Shown piece after piece: positions 24,369-33,274 of a stretch of 64,000 bases of DNA. This DNA comes from Heliorestis acidaminivorans (lineage in GTDB: Bacteria > Bacillota > Desulfitobacteriia > Heliobacteriales > Heliobacteriaceae). The notes beneath the pieces are model-generated. The model was not told the DNA's origin. It did no database searches and worked only from the letters and a program-made list of their open reading frames with translations. The stretch covers positions 1 through 64,000 of the forward strand of contig NZ_WBXO01000011.1 in the NCBI RefSeq assembly GCF_008933955.1, read 5' to 3'. A program made the translations under genes and the position numbers. The stretch's first letter is position 1, and every line of letters begins with the position of its first letter.

Positions 24369-24962
24369 CTACTGAGGGGGGCATTTTTTGTCTAAAAGAG
24401 CAACAGCAGGGACAGACAATGCAACATCTTTGAGGTAAATTACGTTAATACTTCGAGAAATCATCAACTCAGGCACTTGGACAATATGTAACCGTTCTTC
24501 AATAACATCTTCTCCGACAAAAGCCACTTCCAACTGATGGTTCAGTATTTTTTCTTCGATTTCTTTGGAATTGCCGATTTCTAAAGTTACCTCAATGGCA
24601 GGAAAGTTTCGTTTAAATTGTCCAAGAATTTTAGGAAGCATATACGTTCCAGGGGTGGTGCTAGCACCTACAACCAATCTACCTTGGTTAAGGCCTTTGT
24701 AAGCTTGAAGATGATGCTCCAGTTCATCAACGACAGAGAAAACTTTTTGTGCGTATAGGAAAACTTTTTCACCAATATCGGTTAATACAATCTGCCTTCC
24801 TACTTGATGAAAAAGCTTAACCTCTAGATCTTGTTCAAAGCGTTTGATCTGAACAGAAAGGCTAGGTTGACTCACAAATAGTTCTTCAGCTGCTTTTGAA
24901 AAACTTTGGGCTTTTGCGACTGCATAAAAAATTCTCAAGTGATTTAAATTCAAGGGTGCCAC
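24369..24962 (-). pseudogene. LysR-family regulator with internal deletion
   Basis: A complete LysR winged-helix N-terminus (LNHLRIFYAVAKAQSFSKAA, SQPSLSVQIKRFE) and the first half of the effector domain. Around residue 172 the frame jumps to a typical LysR C-terminus (SINVIYLKD, ALSVPAVALLD). 197 residues instead of about 300: roughly 90 residues of the second subdomain are gone while the frame is kept. It may still bind DNA, but effector sensing should be lost. Divergent from the CGGC gene, the classic LysR-target layout. Confidence 0.75.
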
Positions 24963-25079
24963 AACCTATATATTTTTCTTATGGATTCAGTAAAAAAAAA
25001 TATTTTTATTATAGGATATCATCGCTTAAAATAATAGCCAAATATATCTGAGAAAATGCAGTAGCAGGAGGCCCTTTTT

Positions 25080-25412
25080 ATGAAAGTTGGAATCATTCGG
25101 TGTCAACAAACAGAAGATTTCTGTCCAGGAATAACAGATTTTGTTGTAGCCAAAAAAAACAAAGGCGTTTTTGAACAATTTTCTGAACCTATCAAGATCG
25201 TTGCTTTTAACAGTTGCGGAGGCTGTCCAGGGAAAAAAAGCGTAACCCGAGCCGAAACAATGGTAAACCGTGGTGTCGAAGCGATAGTCTTAGCATCTTG
25301 CATTACAAAAGGCAGCCCTATTGGATTCGCCTGCCCCCATAAAGAGCAAATGATTTCATCTATAAAGAAACATATTGGTGAAAAGGCTATTTTGCTAGAG
25401 TGGACTCATTAA
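25080..25412 (+). CDS. CGGC-domain protein
   Basis: 110 residues: KVGIIRCQQTEDFCPG, then FNSCGGCPGKK and IVLASCITKGSPIGFACPH. Conserved Cys residues and the CGGC motif match the CGGC (DUF1847-like) putative metal-binding family of anaerobes. A good AGGAGG site lies upstream of ATG 25080. Expression is probably tied to the divergent, now deleted, LysR-type gene (inference). Confidence 0.8.
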   Translation: MKVGIIRCQQTEDFCPGITDFVVAKKNKGVFEQFSEPIKIVAFNSCGGCPGKKSVTRAETMVNRGVEAIVLASCITKGSPIGFACPHKEQMISSIKKHIGEKAILLEWTH

Positions 25413-25458
25413 AAATAAGAATCTCTGCTGCGACTATTTGTGGCCAACAGTTAGTAAA

Positions 25459-25590
25459 AAAGAAAAGCCCGAAAAAGCTGGGGAGACGGTTTATCGCCTT
25501 TGATATTGAACAGCAGTATATTGAAGCAGCGCATGAACGGTTGAGGGAGGTGGTGCAGGAATTTCTGTTGTGTAAAAAATTAAATAACGC
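25459..25590 (+). pseudogene. DNA methyltransferase C-terminal fragment
   Basis: KKLGRRFIAFDIEQQYIEAA then HERLREVVQEF matches the last motif (I region, permuted) of beta-class DNA methyltransferases. No catalytic motif IV or start. A remnant of a restriction-modification or phage gene. Confidence 0.55.
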
Positions 25591-25670
25591 CAACTGTCAA
25601 AATTCGACATATACTCCTTGTAACAACGTCTATAATGAGATTATCTTGACGTTTTAGGGGGAATGTCATC

Positions 25671-26102
25671 TTGAATAGCCTAAATTTAGTGAGGCGAGTT
25701 CCTCCATTATTTGAGACATTATTGCAGTTTTTAGCTTTTATCTTCGTTGCTTGCTTAGTCTCTTTTTTTCTAATTGCTGTAATCCAGGACTCTAATATTG
25801 TTTTTGCTCATACAGCAGTCGAACTTATTGCCATATTTTTTGCCTTGTCTGGTTTTATGATTACTTGGTTTTTATTTGATAGGGCTTCTCCTAAAATACA
25901 TATGATTGGATTTGCCTTCCTTGCTGTTGCCGTATTTAATCTTAGCCATACTTTAGCAGGAATTGACTTTTTTCAACATATATCAGGAGAATACGACTTA
26001 GCAAATAGATTTCGACTCGTTGTAAGAATCGTTGAAGCAATCGTTTTACTGCTATTTTCATTAGATATAACTTTTAGATCTGACTTTATCTTCTTATCCT
26101 GA
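25671..26102 (+). pseudogene. MASE3-type membrane sensor, truncated
   Basis: 143 residues with at least four membrane segments (about 17-38, 45-67, 78-94, 115-128). HTAVELIAIFFALSGFMITW and FNLSHTLAGIDFF match MASE3 domains that precede kinase or GGDEF modules. The frame stops after the fourth segment with no output domain, so the 3' part is lost. TTG 25671 follows GGGGGAATG. Confidence 0.6.
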
Positions 26103-26209
26103 TTTATTGCGTGAGCTTCCAACAGATAAAATATCTTGTTTATAACCCTATTTAAGTCTTCAACGGCAAAACTGCCTTGACCAATGTCCCAGCTCCGACA
26201 AGGAAAAAC

Positions 26210-26362
26210 AACGCTTCACCATGCGATTGATGATGGAGAGACTTACCACCATATGAATCGATAATTTTGCCTCCACCAAAGGGATCTTTGTCAAGAACAT
26301 CAACAGCATGTATGCACCACCCAAACAAATTGCAAAAAGGATTCGATGTATGTACGATTTAA
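26210..26362 (-). pseudogene. Scrambled copy of the AAA ATPase gene
   Basis: 26211-26310 matches 12275-12335 (codons around the SHGEAFF signature) with an extra insertion, and 26309-26362 matches the start and upstream region of the same gene (12696-12750). The pieces are joined with the middle deleted. Shows an old second copy of the ATPase and its upstream sequence. Confidence 0.75.
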
Positions 26363-26427
26363 GTGAATGCTAGTTCAATCAAGAGTCCATAAGTTAGACG
26401 CTATTAATCGCTCATTGTCACTCGGAG

Positions 26428-26754
26428 GTGAAAACGCTGAAATCAAGTCAGGTAGTTGTCATTTTAATTGTCTCTGCAACGATTCGAATCGTCAAGGCAG
26501 GTGAATTTGATCAAAGGTTTTATCGAAAGTGGTCGAAAGCGAAAAAGCAAGGATTCTGGATAACTGTTGTTCAAGAGACACTTCGTAATTTCATTATTAT
26601 GATCGGTGTAGTAAGTATTGGCCAGTTTTTGGCTACTCACTTTTTCTCTGGTTTACAGTTTTTTGATAGGCATCAACCTGTAGCAAAGAAAGTGAATATC
26701 TCTTTGATTCTCAGCGAAATGACAAAGTCTGTGTTCGTGCCGTTCAAAGCCTGA
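26428..26754 (+). CDS. Hypothetical membrane protein
   Basis: 108 residues at most. SQVVVILIVSATIRIV forms one membrane segment, FDQRFYRKWSKAKKQGFW a basic amphipathic loop, and NFIIMIGVVSIGQFLATHFF a second segment. CGGAGGTGAAAACG precedes a CTG or overlaps a GTG, so the exact start is uncertain. The last 30 residues look unrelated to membrane topology and may be junction sequence. Confidence 0.4.
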   Translation: MKTLKSSQVVVILIVSATIRIVKAGEFDQRFYRKWSKAKKQGFWITVVQETLRNFIIMIGVVSIGQFLATHFFSGLQFFDRHQPVAKKVNISLILSEMTKSVFVPFKA

Positions 26755-26799
26755 TGGAGCGATATAGAAAGCCCTTTGACATGGTTACGTCGTGATCTT

Positions 26800-28143
26800 T
26801 TACCCGATCAAAACCTCTCCTTCAATATACTTGACTCTTTTTTGTCTTTTCTCAACTTTTTGAGCCAATGCAACAGCAATCGTCAGAGGTCCAAGACGGC
26901 CAATGAACATAGTAATGCATATAAGAAGTTTGCCTATATCGCTTAATTGATCGGTTATACCCATGGATAAGCCAACGGTACCGAAAGCAGAGACCACTTC
27001 AAAAAGAATCATCAATACTTCGTTGTGACTGGCTTCTTCCGTTAAAGTTAAAGCCAACGTAACAAATAAAATAATACCCAAAGAAATCATAATAACAGCC
27101 AAAGCTCGAAGAATGGTCTCACGCGGAATACGTCGTTCTAAGAGTTGAACCTCTTTTTCCCCCTTGATAATCGAAAGCATGGATGCAACGAGAATAGCCA
27201 GTGTATTCGTTTTGATACCGCCACCTGTTGAACCGGATGAAGCACCGACAAACATAAGAAACAAAAAGAACAACTGGGTTGCAGGCATCAAGGCCCCAAT
27301 ATCGACTGTGTTAAAGCCTGCTGTTCTTGTCACAGCACTTTGAAAGTAAGCAGACCAGAGTTGCTCGCTCCAATGCAAGTTACCTAAGGTAGCTGGATTC
27401 AACAACTCAACAAAAAGAAAAAAGAAAAAGCCTATGACAATAAGTAAGGTGGAAGTGATGATAGCAATTTTCGAATGAAGTGCCAGATTCCGCCAATTAC
27501 GCTTGTGGTACATATCTAATATAACTGTAAAGCCAAGCCCACCAAAGATAAAAAGACCAGAGATGATAAGATTCACAACAGGATCGCCAACATACTGCAT
27601 TAAGCTATCAGACCACAGAGCAAAACCTGCATTATTAAAAGCAGAAATAGCATGAAAAAGACCATAGTATAGAGAAGTAGCCATCCCTAATTCCTCATAC
27701 CAACGAAAAGCAAGTACAAGTGCTGCAACGGCTTCAAAAGAAAAAGCAATAATCACAATGGCCAGAGCAAGCTTAATAACGCTTTGAGTTGAGATAGCAT
27801 TGGTGCTGTTTTGAATCATTAAATGTTGTTTAAGTCGGATACGTTTTCCTAGTGCTACAGCAAAAAGAACGCCAAAAGCCATAAATCCGAGACCACCGAC
27901 TTGAATTAGTGCCATTAAGACAATCTGACCAAATAGAGAAAAATGGCTTCCTGTATCTACAACAATCAAACCCGTTACAGTGACAGCAGAAGTAGCAGTA
28001 AATAAAGCATCAATAAACCCCAGGCTTTGACCTGAGGCATATGATACAGGCAAATGTAATAAGACTGCTCCCAGCAAAATAATAATCCCAAAACCTAGTA
28101 ACATAATCTGATAGGAAGCAAGCTTCCCACGATAGACAAGCAT
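26800..28143 (-). CDS. ktrB: Potassium uptake protein, TrkH/KtrB family
   Basis: 447 residues, the normal KtrB length. Four membrane-pore-membrane repeats with selectivity-filter segments such as ATSAVTVTGLIV, ISAFNNAGFAL, GSSGSTGGGIKT and SAFGTVGLSMG. C-terminus ends with a basic KRQKRVKYIEGE tail. Works with a KtrA-type RCK subunit; none is in the window. A fragment of its 3' region lies at 9898-9964. Confidence 0.9.
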   Translation of the reverse strand: MLVYRGKLASYQIMLLGFGIIILLGAVLLHLPVSYASGQSLGFIDALFTATSAVTVTGLIVVDTGSHFSLFGQIVLMALIQVGGLGFMAFGVLFAVALGKRIRLKQHLMIQNSTNAISTQSVIKLALAIVIIAFSFEAVAALVLAFRWYEELGMATSLYYGLFHAISAFNNAGFALWSDSLMQYVGDPVVNLIISGLFIFGGLGFTVILDMYHKRNWRNLALHSKIAIITSTLLIVIGFFFFLFVELLNPATLGNLHWSEQLWSAYFQSAVTRTAGFNTVDIGALMPATQLFFLFLMFVGASSGSTGGGIKTNTLAILVASMLSIIKGEKEVQLLERRIPRETILRALAVIMISLGIILFVTLALTLTEEASHNEVLMILFEVVSAFGTVGLSMGITDQLSDIGKLLICITMFIGRLGPLTIAVALAQKVEKRQKRVKYIEGEVLIG

Positions 28144-28175
28144 GCTGATAGTCCTTCTTCCTAATCTGAAGTCAT

Positions 28176-28352
28176 TTAACCGTCATTGTTAAAACTTGAT
28201 ACGGATAACTTGACATCCAAGTTCCTTATATCTATGTCATGTGTGTGCATATCATAAATAATATTACTTTCTAAAATGCGAACATCATCACGATTATGAA
28301 CATAAGCAAAAGGCCATAAGTTTCTATGAATTGAAGTAAAAATCCAATACAT
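28176..28352 (-). CDS. Small hypothetical protein or gene relic
   Basis: 58 residues from ATG 28352 (MYWIFTSIHRNLWPFAYVHN), ending DVKLSVSSFNNDG. The open frame extends about eight codons further up to FSKPLQHFHT. A strong AAGGAGG site upstream (28398 region) leads to an ATG that runs into a stop after three codons in another frame. This suggests a gene with a frameshift near its start. Family not recognised. Confidence 0.35.
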   Translation of the reverse strand: MYWIFTSIHRNLWPFAYVHNRDDVRILESNIIYDMHTHDIDIRNLDVKLSVSSFNNDG

Positions 28353-28541
28353 CGTATGAAAATGTTGTAATGGCTTACTAAACAGTCATTACAGGCCTCC
28401 TTTTCATAACTTAACTTCTTATTTCCTTATTCTACATAAAGGGGAAAAGTCCCTCTATGTTTATGGATTGGTGTTTAATCCTAATTACTTGTAAATACAA
28501 AACATATCCCATCACAGCTATTTGGGAGAGAAGTACCGACG

Positions 28542-28688
28542 TTATTCCGGTGCGTCTGTTAAATCTTTTATATCTTTAGAACCAAATATTAACAAAAAAA
28601 TCAAAGCCAGCAGAGCTATGCTTTCTGACAAAGCCTGACCGGGAAAAGAGAAGTCTTTCTCTTTTTTCTTATCCTTTTGATAGGTCAT
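28542..28688 (-). CDS. Small single-pass membrane protein (copy 2)
   Basis: 48 residues, differing from the copy at 193-339 at few positions (start MTYQKDKKKEKDFSFPGQ). Same membrane segment (SIALLALIFLLIFG) and acidic end. Starts three bases after the stop of the 99-residue gene, which keeps its full length here, so this is the intact version of the unit. Confidence 0.65.
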   Translation of the reverse strand: MTYQKDKKKEKDFSFPGQALSESIALLALIFLLIFGSKDIKDLTDAPE

Positions 28689-28691
28689 GGA

Positions 28692-28991
28692 TTAATCATC
28701 CTTTTCCATTCTTTTTTGAAAGGCCTCGAAAACTTCATCAATAGTCATATCGCCATTTTTCTTCAAAAACTCGGCCAATTTATTCGATTTTTCGTTATTA
28801 TTGTTCAAGTACTTGCCGAGCAGTTCTACGGATACAACAGGCGATCCACGATAAAGCTTTACAGAGTCCACTTTGAGTTTGCCTGTTAGCAACAAAGCTG
28901 CTGTAACGATGTCAAGATTTTTGCCTAAAAATAAATCATTGGTACTGTAGTCTGTAATTTTTCGGCAGTTCTTTTCTTTGTTTCTTTGCAT
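28692..28991 (-). CDS. 99-residue soluble protein (intact copy)
   Basis: ATG 28991 is preceded by GAGGAGC. Reads DYSTNDLFLGKNLDIVTAAL, LTGKLKVDSVKLYRGSPVV, then a Lys/Glu-rich helical C-terminus (DMTIDEVFEAFQKRME). Paired with the 48-residue membrane protein downstream. The paralogue at 343-642 has a nonsense mutation. I do not recognise the family; pairing with a small membrane protein suggests a membrane-associated complex (inference). Confidence 0.65.
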   Translation of the reverse strand: MQRNKEKNCRKITDYSTNDLFLGKNLDIVTAALLLTGKLKVDSVKLYRGSPVVSVELLGKYLNNNNEKSNKLAEFLKKNGDMTIDEVFEAFQKRMEKDD

Positions 28992-29067
28992 AATAGCCAA
29001 CAGCTCCTCTCTGTATAGCTTATGCTTGGTAAAATGAAGATGTATTCTTGATTTCTGTATTAACGGA

Positions 29068-29158
29068 CATATTGATACCATCGGTGTGGGGTACTATCAA
29101 GGAACATAGGTGCAGACCTTTACGAAAAGCGTGGGGCATTAAGCCTCACGCTTTTTTT
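29068..29158 (+). pseudogene. CAP-domain 3' relic with its terminator
   Basis: The frame HIDTIGVGYYQGT, a stop, VQTFTKSVGH and TAA at 29140-29142 is the C-terminus of the CAP family also broken at 13600-13850. The GCGTGGGG/GCCTCACGC hairpin with T8 follows. Joined to sequence upstream of the 99-residue gene. Confidence 0.7.
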
Positions 29159-29238
29159 TGCTTCTTATAATTAACCCTTTTAATAAAAGAACATATCCTA
29201 AATTGTAAATATTTACCAAAAAAGAAAGGGGGAACATT

Positions 29239-30810
29239 ATGAAGTGGTTTCGTCAACTACCCATTGTCCGTAAAGTAAAAACGGGTCTCATTACAATAAT
29301 AAGTATCATGATGATAACAGTTGCAGTAGCAGTAGCTGGACTTTTCATAGTTAACACAGAGCTAGATGAAGTTTACCATGATAGAGTAATTCCATTACAA
29401 GAAATCACAACAGCAAGACATCATTTAATGACTATGAAAGTTCTTTTACGGGAACACATTATCAGTCATGATACAGCTGAAATGGAAAGTAAATCACAAG
29501 AAATATATCAGCATTTTAACGAAATAGAAAAGGCAGTAGAGAGATATTTAGAATCCTATCTTGTCCCAGAAGAAGAAAAACTAATGAATGAGCTTATAGG
29601 AATGCTTCCTAAGTTAAAAAACTTCGAAGAAAGAGCTTTACAGATTAGTCAGCAAAAAGATATGGAACAGTTAGATATACTTATGCAAGGAGATATGAAA
29701 GTCTTAGGAACGGATTTAGATCGTCTTTTCGATTCGCTTGTACTACTGAATCAAGATATTGCAGAAGAAAAATACTTATATTCCCAGAAAATAGAGCTAT
29801 TAATTTACGGCTTGCTTGCTATTCTCCTCGTTTTAGCTAGTACGGTTTCTTGGGTAGTAGGCAAGGATTTAACGGCTTCTGTTGGGAAGGTTGTAGCAAG
29901 CTTTAATGAATATGTTATTGAGATAAATAAATCTTCACAAGAACTAGAAAAAACATCAGTAGAATCAGGAAAAGGTTCAGAGCAAATTGCACTTACTATA
30001 CAAGAACTAGCAAGAGGTTCATTGGAACAGTCTAAGGACACAGAAAAATCAACAGTCTTATTAGAACAACTAGCTCAAGTATTAAAAGATGTCGCAAATA
30101 GAACAAGCTCCGTTTCATCAGCTTCCGTGGAAGCTATGAACTTAACAAAGTCTGGTATAGAGCAGTTGCATAAGGTGTCTGCAGAAATCATTGTTATAGA
30201 AAATGCTGTTAGTCATAACAAAAAAGCAGCATCTCAGCTATCGGCCAAGTCAGCAGAGATAGGAAAAATCGTTAATTCCATTTCAACCATTGCCGATCAG
30301 ACCAACTTATTAGCTCTCAATGCGGCAATCGAAGCGGCTAGAGCCGGTGAAGCTGGAAAAGGTTTTGCTGTCGTAGCAGATGAAGTAAGAAAATTAGCAG
30401 GGCAAGCAGGAACAGCAGCTGTCGATATATCCAATATTGTTCATACTGTACAAGAAGAGATTGGTTATATCGTACAGGAAATTGAAAAAGCCGCTCTTGT
30501 TGTATCAGATGAAGCGAAGATGATAAAAGAGGTTGAAGAACAATTTGAAGTTATATCTACTTCAGTACAGTCTGTTATTGACGATATTCAAGAGGTCTCG
30601 GCGGCAACAGAAGAAATGATGGCAAGCTCAGAAGAAGTAGTTAAGTCGGCACAAAATATATCAGCTGTCAGTGAAGAGATTTCTGCAAGCATAGAAGAAG
30701 TATCAGCCACAACAGAAGAACAATCTGCAGGAGCAGAACAAGTAGCTGAAAATGCTAGAAAACTTATGGAAATCGCAGAAAGATTAAAAACAATGGTCGA
30801 GAGATTGTGA
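29239..30810 (+). CDS. Methyl-accepting chemotaxis protein
   Basis: 523 residues. Membrane segment about 13-37, a four-helix-bundle (4HB_MCP) ligand domain to about 185, second membrane segment about 188-207, no clear long HAMP, then the cytoplasmic signalling rod. The hairpin tip has [20 protein letters not shown]-type sequence (about 353-372). Gln/Glu pairs suit methylation. AAAGGGGG precedes ATG 29239. Not linked to other chemotaxis genes. Confidence 0.9.
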   Translation: MKWFRQLPIVRKVKTGLITIISIMMITVAVAVAGLFIVNTELDEVYHDRVIPLQEITTARHHLMTMKVLLREHIISHDTAEMESKSQEIYQHFNEIEKAVERYLESYLVPEEEKLMNELIGMLPKLKNFEERALQISQQKDMEQLDILMQGDMKVLGTDLDRLFDSLVLLNQDIAEEKYLYSQKIELLIYGLLAILLVLASTVSWVVGKDLTASVGKVVASFNEYVIEINKSSQELEKTSVESGKGSEQIALTIQELARGSLEQSKDTEKSTVLLEQLAQVLKDVANRTSSVSSASVEAMNLTKSGIEQLHKVSAEIIVIENAVSHNKKAASQLSAKSAEIGKIVNSISTIADQTNLLALNAAIEAARAGEAGKGFAVVADEVRKLAGQAGTAAVDISNIVHTVQEEIGYIVQEIEKAALVVSDEAKMIKEVEEQFEVISTSVQSVIDDIQEVSAATEEMMASSEEVVKSAQNISAVSEEISASIEEVSATTEEQSAGAEQVAENARKLMEIAERLKTMVERL

Positions 30811-30849
30811 CTTAGAAAGGGATAACGTTCTTTAGAGAGGGGGAGGAGA

Positions 30850-31029
30850 TTGTCTAAAAAAGTTAATGAATTATTAGAATTAGAAACTGAAGAATTGAAA
30901 AAGAGAATTAGTGAAATGTCAGAAGAAGAGTTCGATTTAATTTACTCTGAAGCATCTATCTCTACAATTGAGAACTGGGAGAAAATACAGAAGCTACTCG
31001 ATGAATTACGTAAAAGTATGGTTCGTTAG
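30850..31029 (+). CDS. 59-residue charged helical protein
   Basis: TTG 30850 directly behind GGGGGAGGAGA. Sequence LLELETEELKKRISEMSEEE, then IYSEASISTIENWEKIQKLL. Fully helical, acidic, no membrane segment. Placed 39 bases after the chemoreceptor stop and before a palindromic terminator, so probably in the same transcript. Function unknown. Confidence 0.55.
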   Translation: MSKKVNELLELETEELKKRISEMSEEEFDLIYSEASISTIENWEKIQKLLDELRKSMVR

Positions 31030-31057
31030 AAAGAAATTACAAACCATTCTTGTTCAA

Positions 31058-31090
31058 GGGACAGTTGATCAACTGTTCCACTTTTTATTT
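31058..31090 (+). terminator. Palindromic terminator
   Basis: GGGACAGTTGATCAACTGTTCC followed by ACTTTTTATTT. Confidence 0.7.
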
Positions 31091-31203
31091 AGAAAAAATG
31101 CAACAGTTCCATGCAAATTAGAAAGATCTTTCACCAACCTGCAGGAATTTGTAAGCCAGTGTCGAATAAAGAAAGTAATTCCATTTACAAAGGAATGAGG
31201 TTT

Positions 31204-31386
31204 ATGAGGGATAAATTAACTTTGCTGAGAAAGATAGATAGAAAGAGAAAAGCAATGTACAGAGCCGCTGAACTAGGGCAAGCTTACGAAGAACTTTTAA
31301 AGCTATCCTGTGAACTTGATGTCTTAATTGTTGAATATATGAAAAAATATCCGAGTGATAGAGATTTAGTTCAATCAGCCTGTTAA
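31204..31386 (+). CDS. Spo0E-like aspartyl-phosphate phosphatase
   Basis: 60 residues: LLRKIDRKRKAMYRAAE then LLKLSCELDVLIVEYMKK, the Spo0E two-helix pattern with the S(R/C)ELD motif. The family dephosphorylates Spo0A-P and delays sporulation. ATG 31204 lies nine bases after AAAGGA. About 70 bases upstream are conserved with the paralogue at 40229, and include TGTCGAA (31157-31163), a match to the Spo0A box. Confidence 0.8.
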   Translation: MRDKLTLLRKIDRKRKAMYRAAELGQAYEELLKLSCELDVLIVEYMKKYPSDRDLVQSAC

Positions 31387-31409
31387 CTATTACTTGCATA
31401 AAGAAAGAT

Positions 31410-31444
31410 AGATCATAGAACAAATAAGTCTATGATCTTTTTAT
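31410..31444. terminator. Terminator between convergent genes
   Basis: AGATCATAG and CTATGATCT arms with TTTTTATTTTT. Confidence 0.75.
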
Positions 31445-31896
31445 TTTTCAGGCTCTAGGAGAGGGTAGATTGCTTTCAAGTAAAAGTAAATGATTAAAAT
31501 CCAAGCGAGGTAAGAAACAAAAGTCCAGCCCATGTGCCATCCATTAAAATAGGTGACTAGACCAAGATAATAGACAATGGTTTCACCCACAGTAAGTGCA
31601 GTGGGAAATAACAGAATCAACCATGGAGGGCTCATAGAACGCCTGATTAGCAAATATCCGAAAAAAGATGCTACGACTGGGTAAAATCCAAGATTAAAGG
31701 GCAGGGCACTTATAGAGACATGGTCATAAATAGGATAAAGTAGCCAAAAGCCCAAAGCAAAGCCAAGCTCGTTAAAAAGAAAAGCAATTGCAGAAGCAAT
31801 TGGGGCTGTCAATAAGACGATAAACTTATCTTTTCTGTACAAAAAAAGACCAAACATCCAGGGCAAAAAAAAGGCAAGAACAATATTTATTATCAT
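31441..31896 (-). CDS. CBO0543-family membrane protein
   Basis: 151 residues with five membrane segments, conserved polar and aromatic residues (FNLGFYPV, NGWHMGWTFVSYLAW). The pattern matches the CBO0543 family of spore formers, with unknown function. Follows the Spo0E-like gene convergently. The start ATG 31896 has only a weak site (AGGGAAAA). Confidence 0.7.
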   Translation of the reverse strand: MIINIVLAFFLPWMFGLFLYRKDKFIVLLTAPIASAIAFLFNELGFALGFWLLYPIYDHVSISALPFNLGFYPVVASFFGYLLIRRSMSPPWLILLFPTALTVGETIVYYLGLVTYFNGWHMGWTFVSYLAWILIIYFYLKAIYPLLEPEK

Positions 31897-31964
31897 ATAG
31901 ATTAGATTTTCCCTTAAAAGAGTAAATCAATCACGAAAAAATCAAATAAAAGGGGTATCGCAGT

Positions 31965-32030
31965 GGAAAGTTTTTATCTTTAGAACCAAATATTAAAGAG
32001 AAAATCAAAGCCAGCAGGGCTATGCTTTCC
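31965..32030 (-). pseudogene. Third, partial copy of the 48-residue membrane protein
   Basis: Codons for ESIALLALIFSLIFGSKDK are preserved, cut on both sides. Shows a third location for this unit within 32 kb. Confidence 0.6.
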
Positions 32031-32039
32031 GGCTAGAAT

Positions 32040-33068
32040 CTAACCTTTTCTATGTACAAATTCTTCCTCAACCACCACAGTCCAATCTTTGCCAAGATAT
32101 GAGTTGTAACCTCGCGAACGAGCAAATCCGAAAATAAGAATTTTACCGAATTGGTTCGCTTCAAGGGTATGGCCTTGCTCTTCTCCTTGAAAAGAACGAC
32201 GTACTGCTTCTAGAGAAGATAAATCTCTTTGTAATATACCAGAGCGATCTTTTGAAGCTATGATAAGACCTTTACGATTCACCATATAAAGATTACTTTC
32301 CCTTCCAATTCTAGCAGAATCTAAAATATCATAAATATAGTCCCAGTTAAAACGTGTTGAGAATATGCCTATGATATTGCCATTCCAATCTTTAACGGGA
32401 CAGGAATAGGCCAAGGAATAGCCTTTCGAGCGGTTACAGTAAAAGAGATCACTTCCATATACATTACCACTTTTCATAGGTTCAACAAACCATTTCTCAG
32501 ATGATGCATCTGAACCAATTAATGATTGATTTATGCCAGCGGCTACAATTTTTCCATTACAGTCTGTTAGATAAAGATCTCGATACACCTCGTATATATG
32601 AATGATATTTTTCATTAATGCGGTAGCTTTTTCAAATCGATTGGGGGCATTATCTTGTAAGCACTTGCGAATTTCTTCAAAGGTGGCCCATGCTTGCACA
32701 TCACAATTGCGTTCAAAAAGATTTCGCTCAACTTTATCAATTGTATCATAAGCAACATCTTCTGTACGAACAGCAACAACTTCTAAAGAGGTTTGATGAA
32801 TTTCTTCAATTAGCTTAGAGCTTTCTTGTGTAGCAATAGCACTTGTATCGGCTAGTTTTTTTATTTCTTCAGCTACGATGCGAAAGCCACGACCGACTTC
32901 TCCTGCTCTTGCGGCTTCGATCGATGAATTTATTGAAAGCAAGTTAGTCTGTTTTGAAACTTTATTAATAGATAAAAGCGCCTTTTTTAAATTATCTGTC
33001 CCTTTTGTGAGACGACTTAAAAGATCAGAAAGACCGTTATCTTGTTGAGATATTAATATTTTATTCAT
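32040..33068 (-). CDS. Soluble chemoreceptor-like protein with C-terminal Cache domain
   Basis: 342 residues, no membrane segment. Residues about 30-105 form a shortened chemoreceptor hairpin tip ([34 protein letters not shown]). Residues about 110-335 are a Cache (PAS-like) sensor: [17 protein letters not shown], then [19 protein letters not shown]. Sensor after signalling module and in the cytoplasm is the reverse of the usual order. ATG 33068 follows AAGGAGAT. Terminator at 33126-33169 lies upstream. Confidence 0.75.
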   Translation of the reverse strand: MNKILISQQDNGLSDLLSRLTKGTDNLKKALLSINKVSKQTNLLSINSSIEAARAGEVGRGFRIVAEEIKKLADTSAIATQESSKLIEEIHQTSLEVVAVRTEDVAYDTIDKVERNLFERNCDVQAWATFEEIRKCLQDNAPNRFEKATALMKNIIHIYEVYRDLYLTDCNGKIVAAGINQSLIGSDASSEKWFVEPMKSGNVYGSDLFYCNRSKGYSLAYSCPVKDWNGNIIGIFSTRFNWDYIYDILDSARIGRESNLYMVNRKGLIIASKDRSGILQRDLSSLEAVRRSFQGEEQGHTLEANQFGKILIFGFARSRGYNSYLGKDWTVVVEEEFVHRKG

Positions 33069-33125
33069 TTTTTCATCTATCTCCTTTAAGAATCAAGGTT
33101 TTTTATGTGTAACAAAAAATATAAA

Positions 33126-33169
33126 AAAGGTCTAAAAAAGAAGTATAGTTACCTCTTTTTTAGACCTCA
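33126..33169 (-). terminator. Terminator of gshF
   Basis: AGGTCTAAAAAAG and CTCTTTTTTAGACCT arms around a short loop, with T-rich flank on the minus strand; about 100 bases after the gshF stop. Confidence 0.7.
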
Positions 33170-33274
33170 TTGTCTATGGGTTTTTAGATTTCCATTATAA
33201 CACAATTAACGATAATAAAGGAATATGATCAAATAACATTTTTACTTAAGAAATTACCCTACCTATCAACCCGC

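Noticed and set aside
26105-26205. Kinase C-terminal fragment on the minus strand (VGAGTLVKAVLPLKT-like reading)
   Set aside because: An overlapping second frame reads equally well, no ATPase motifs accompany it, and the match is too short to defend.
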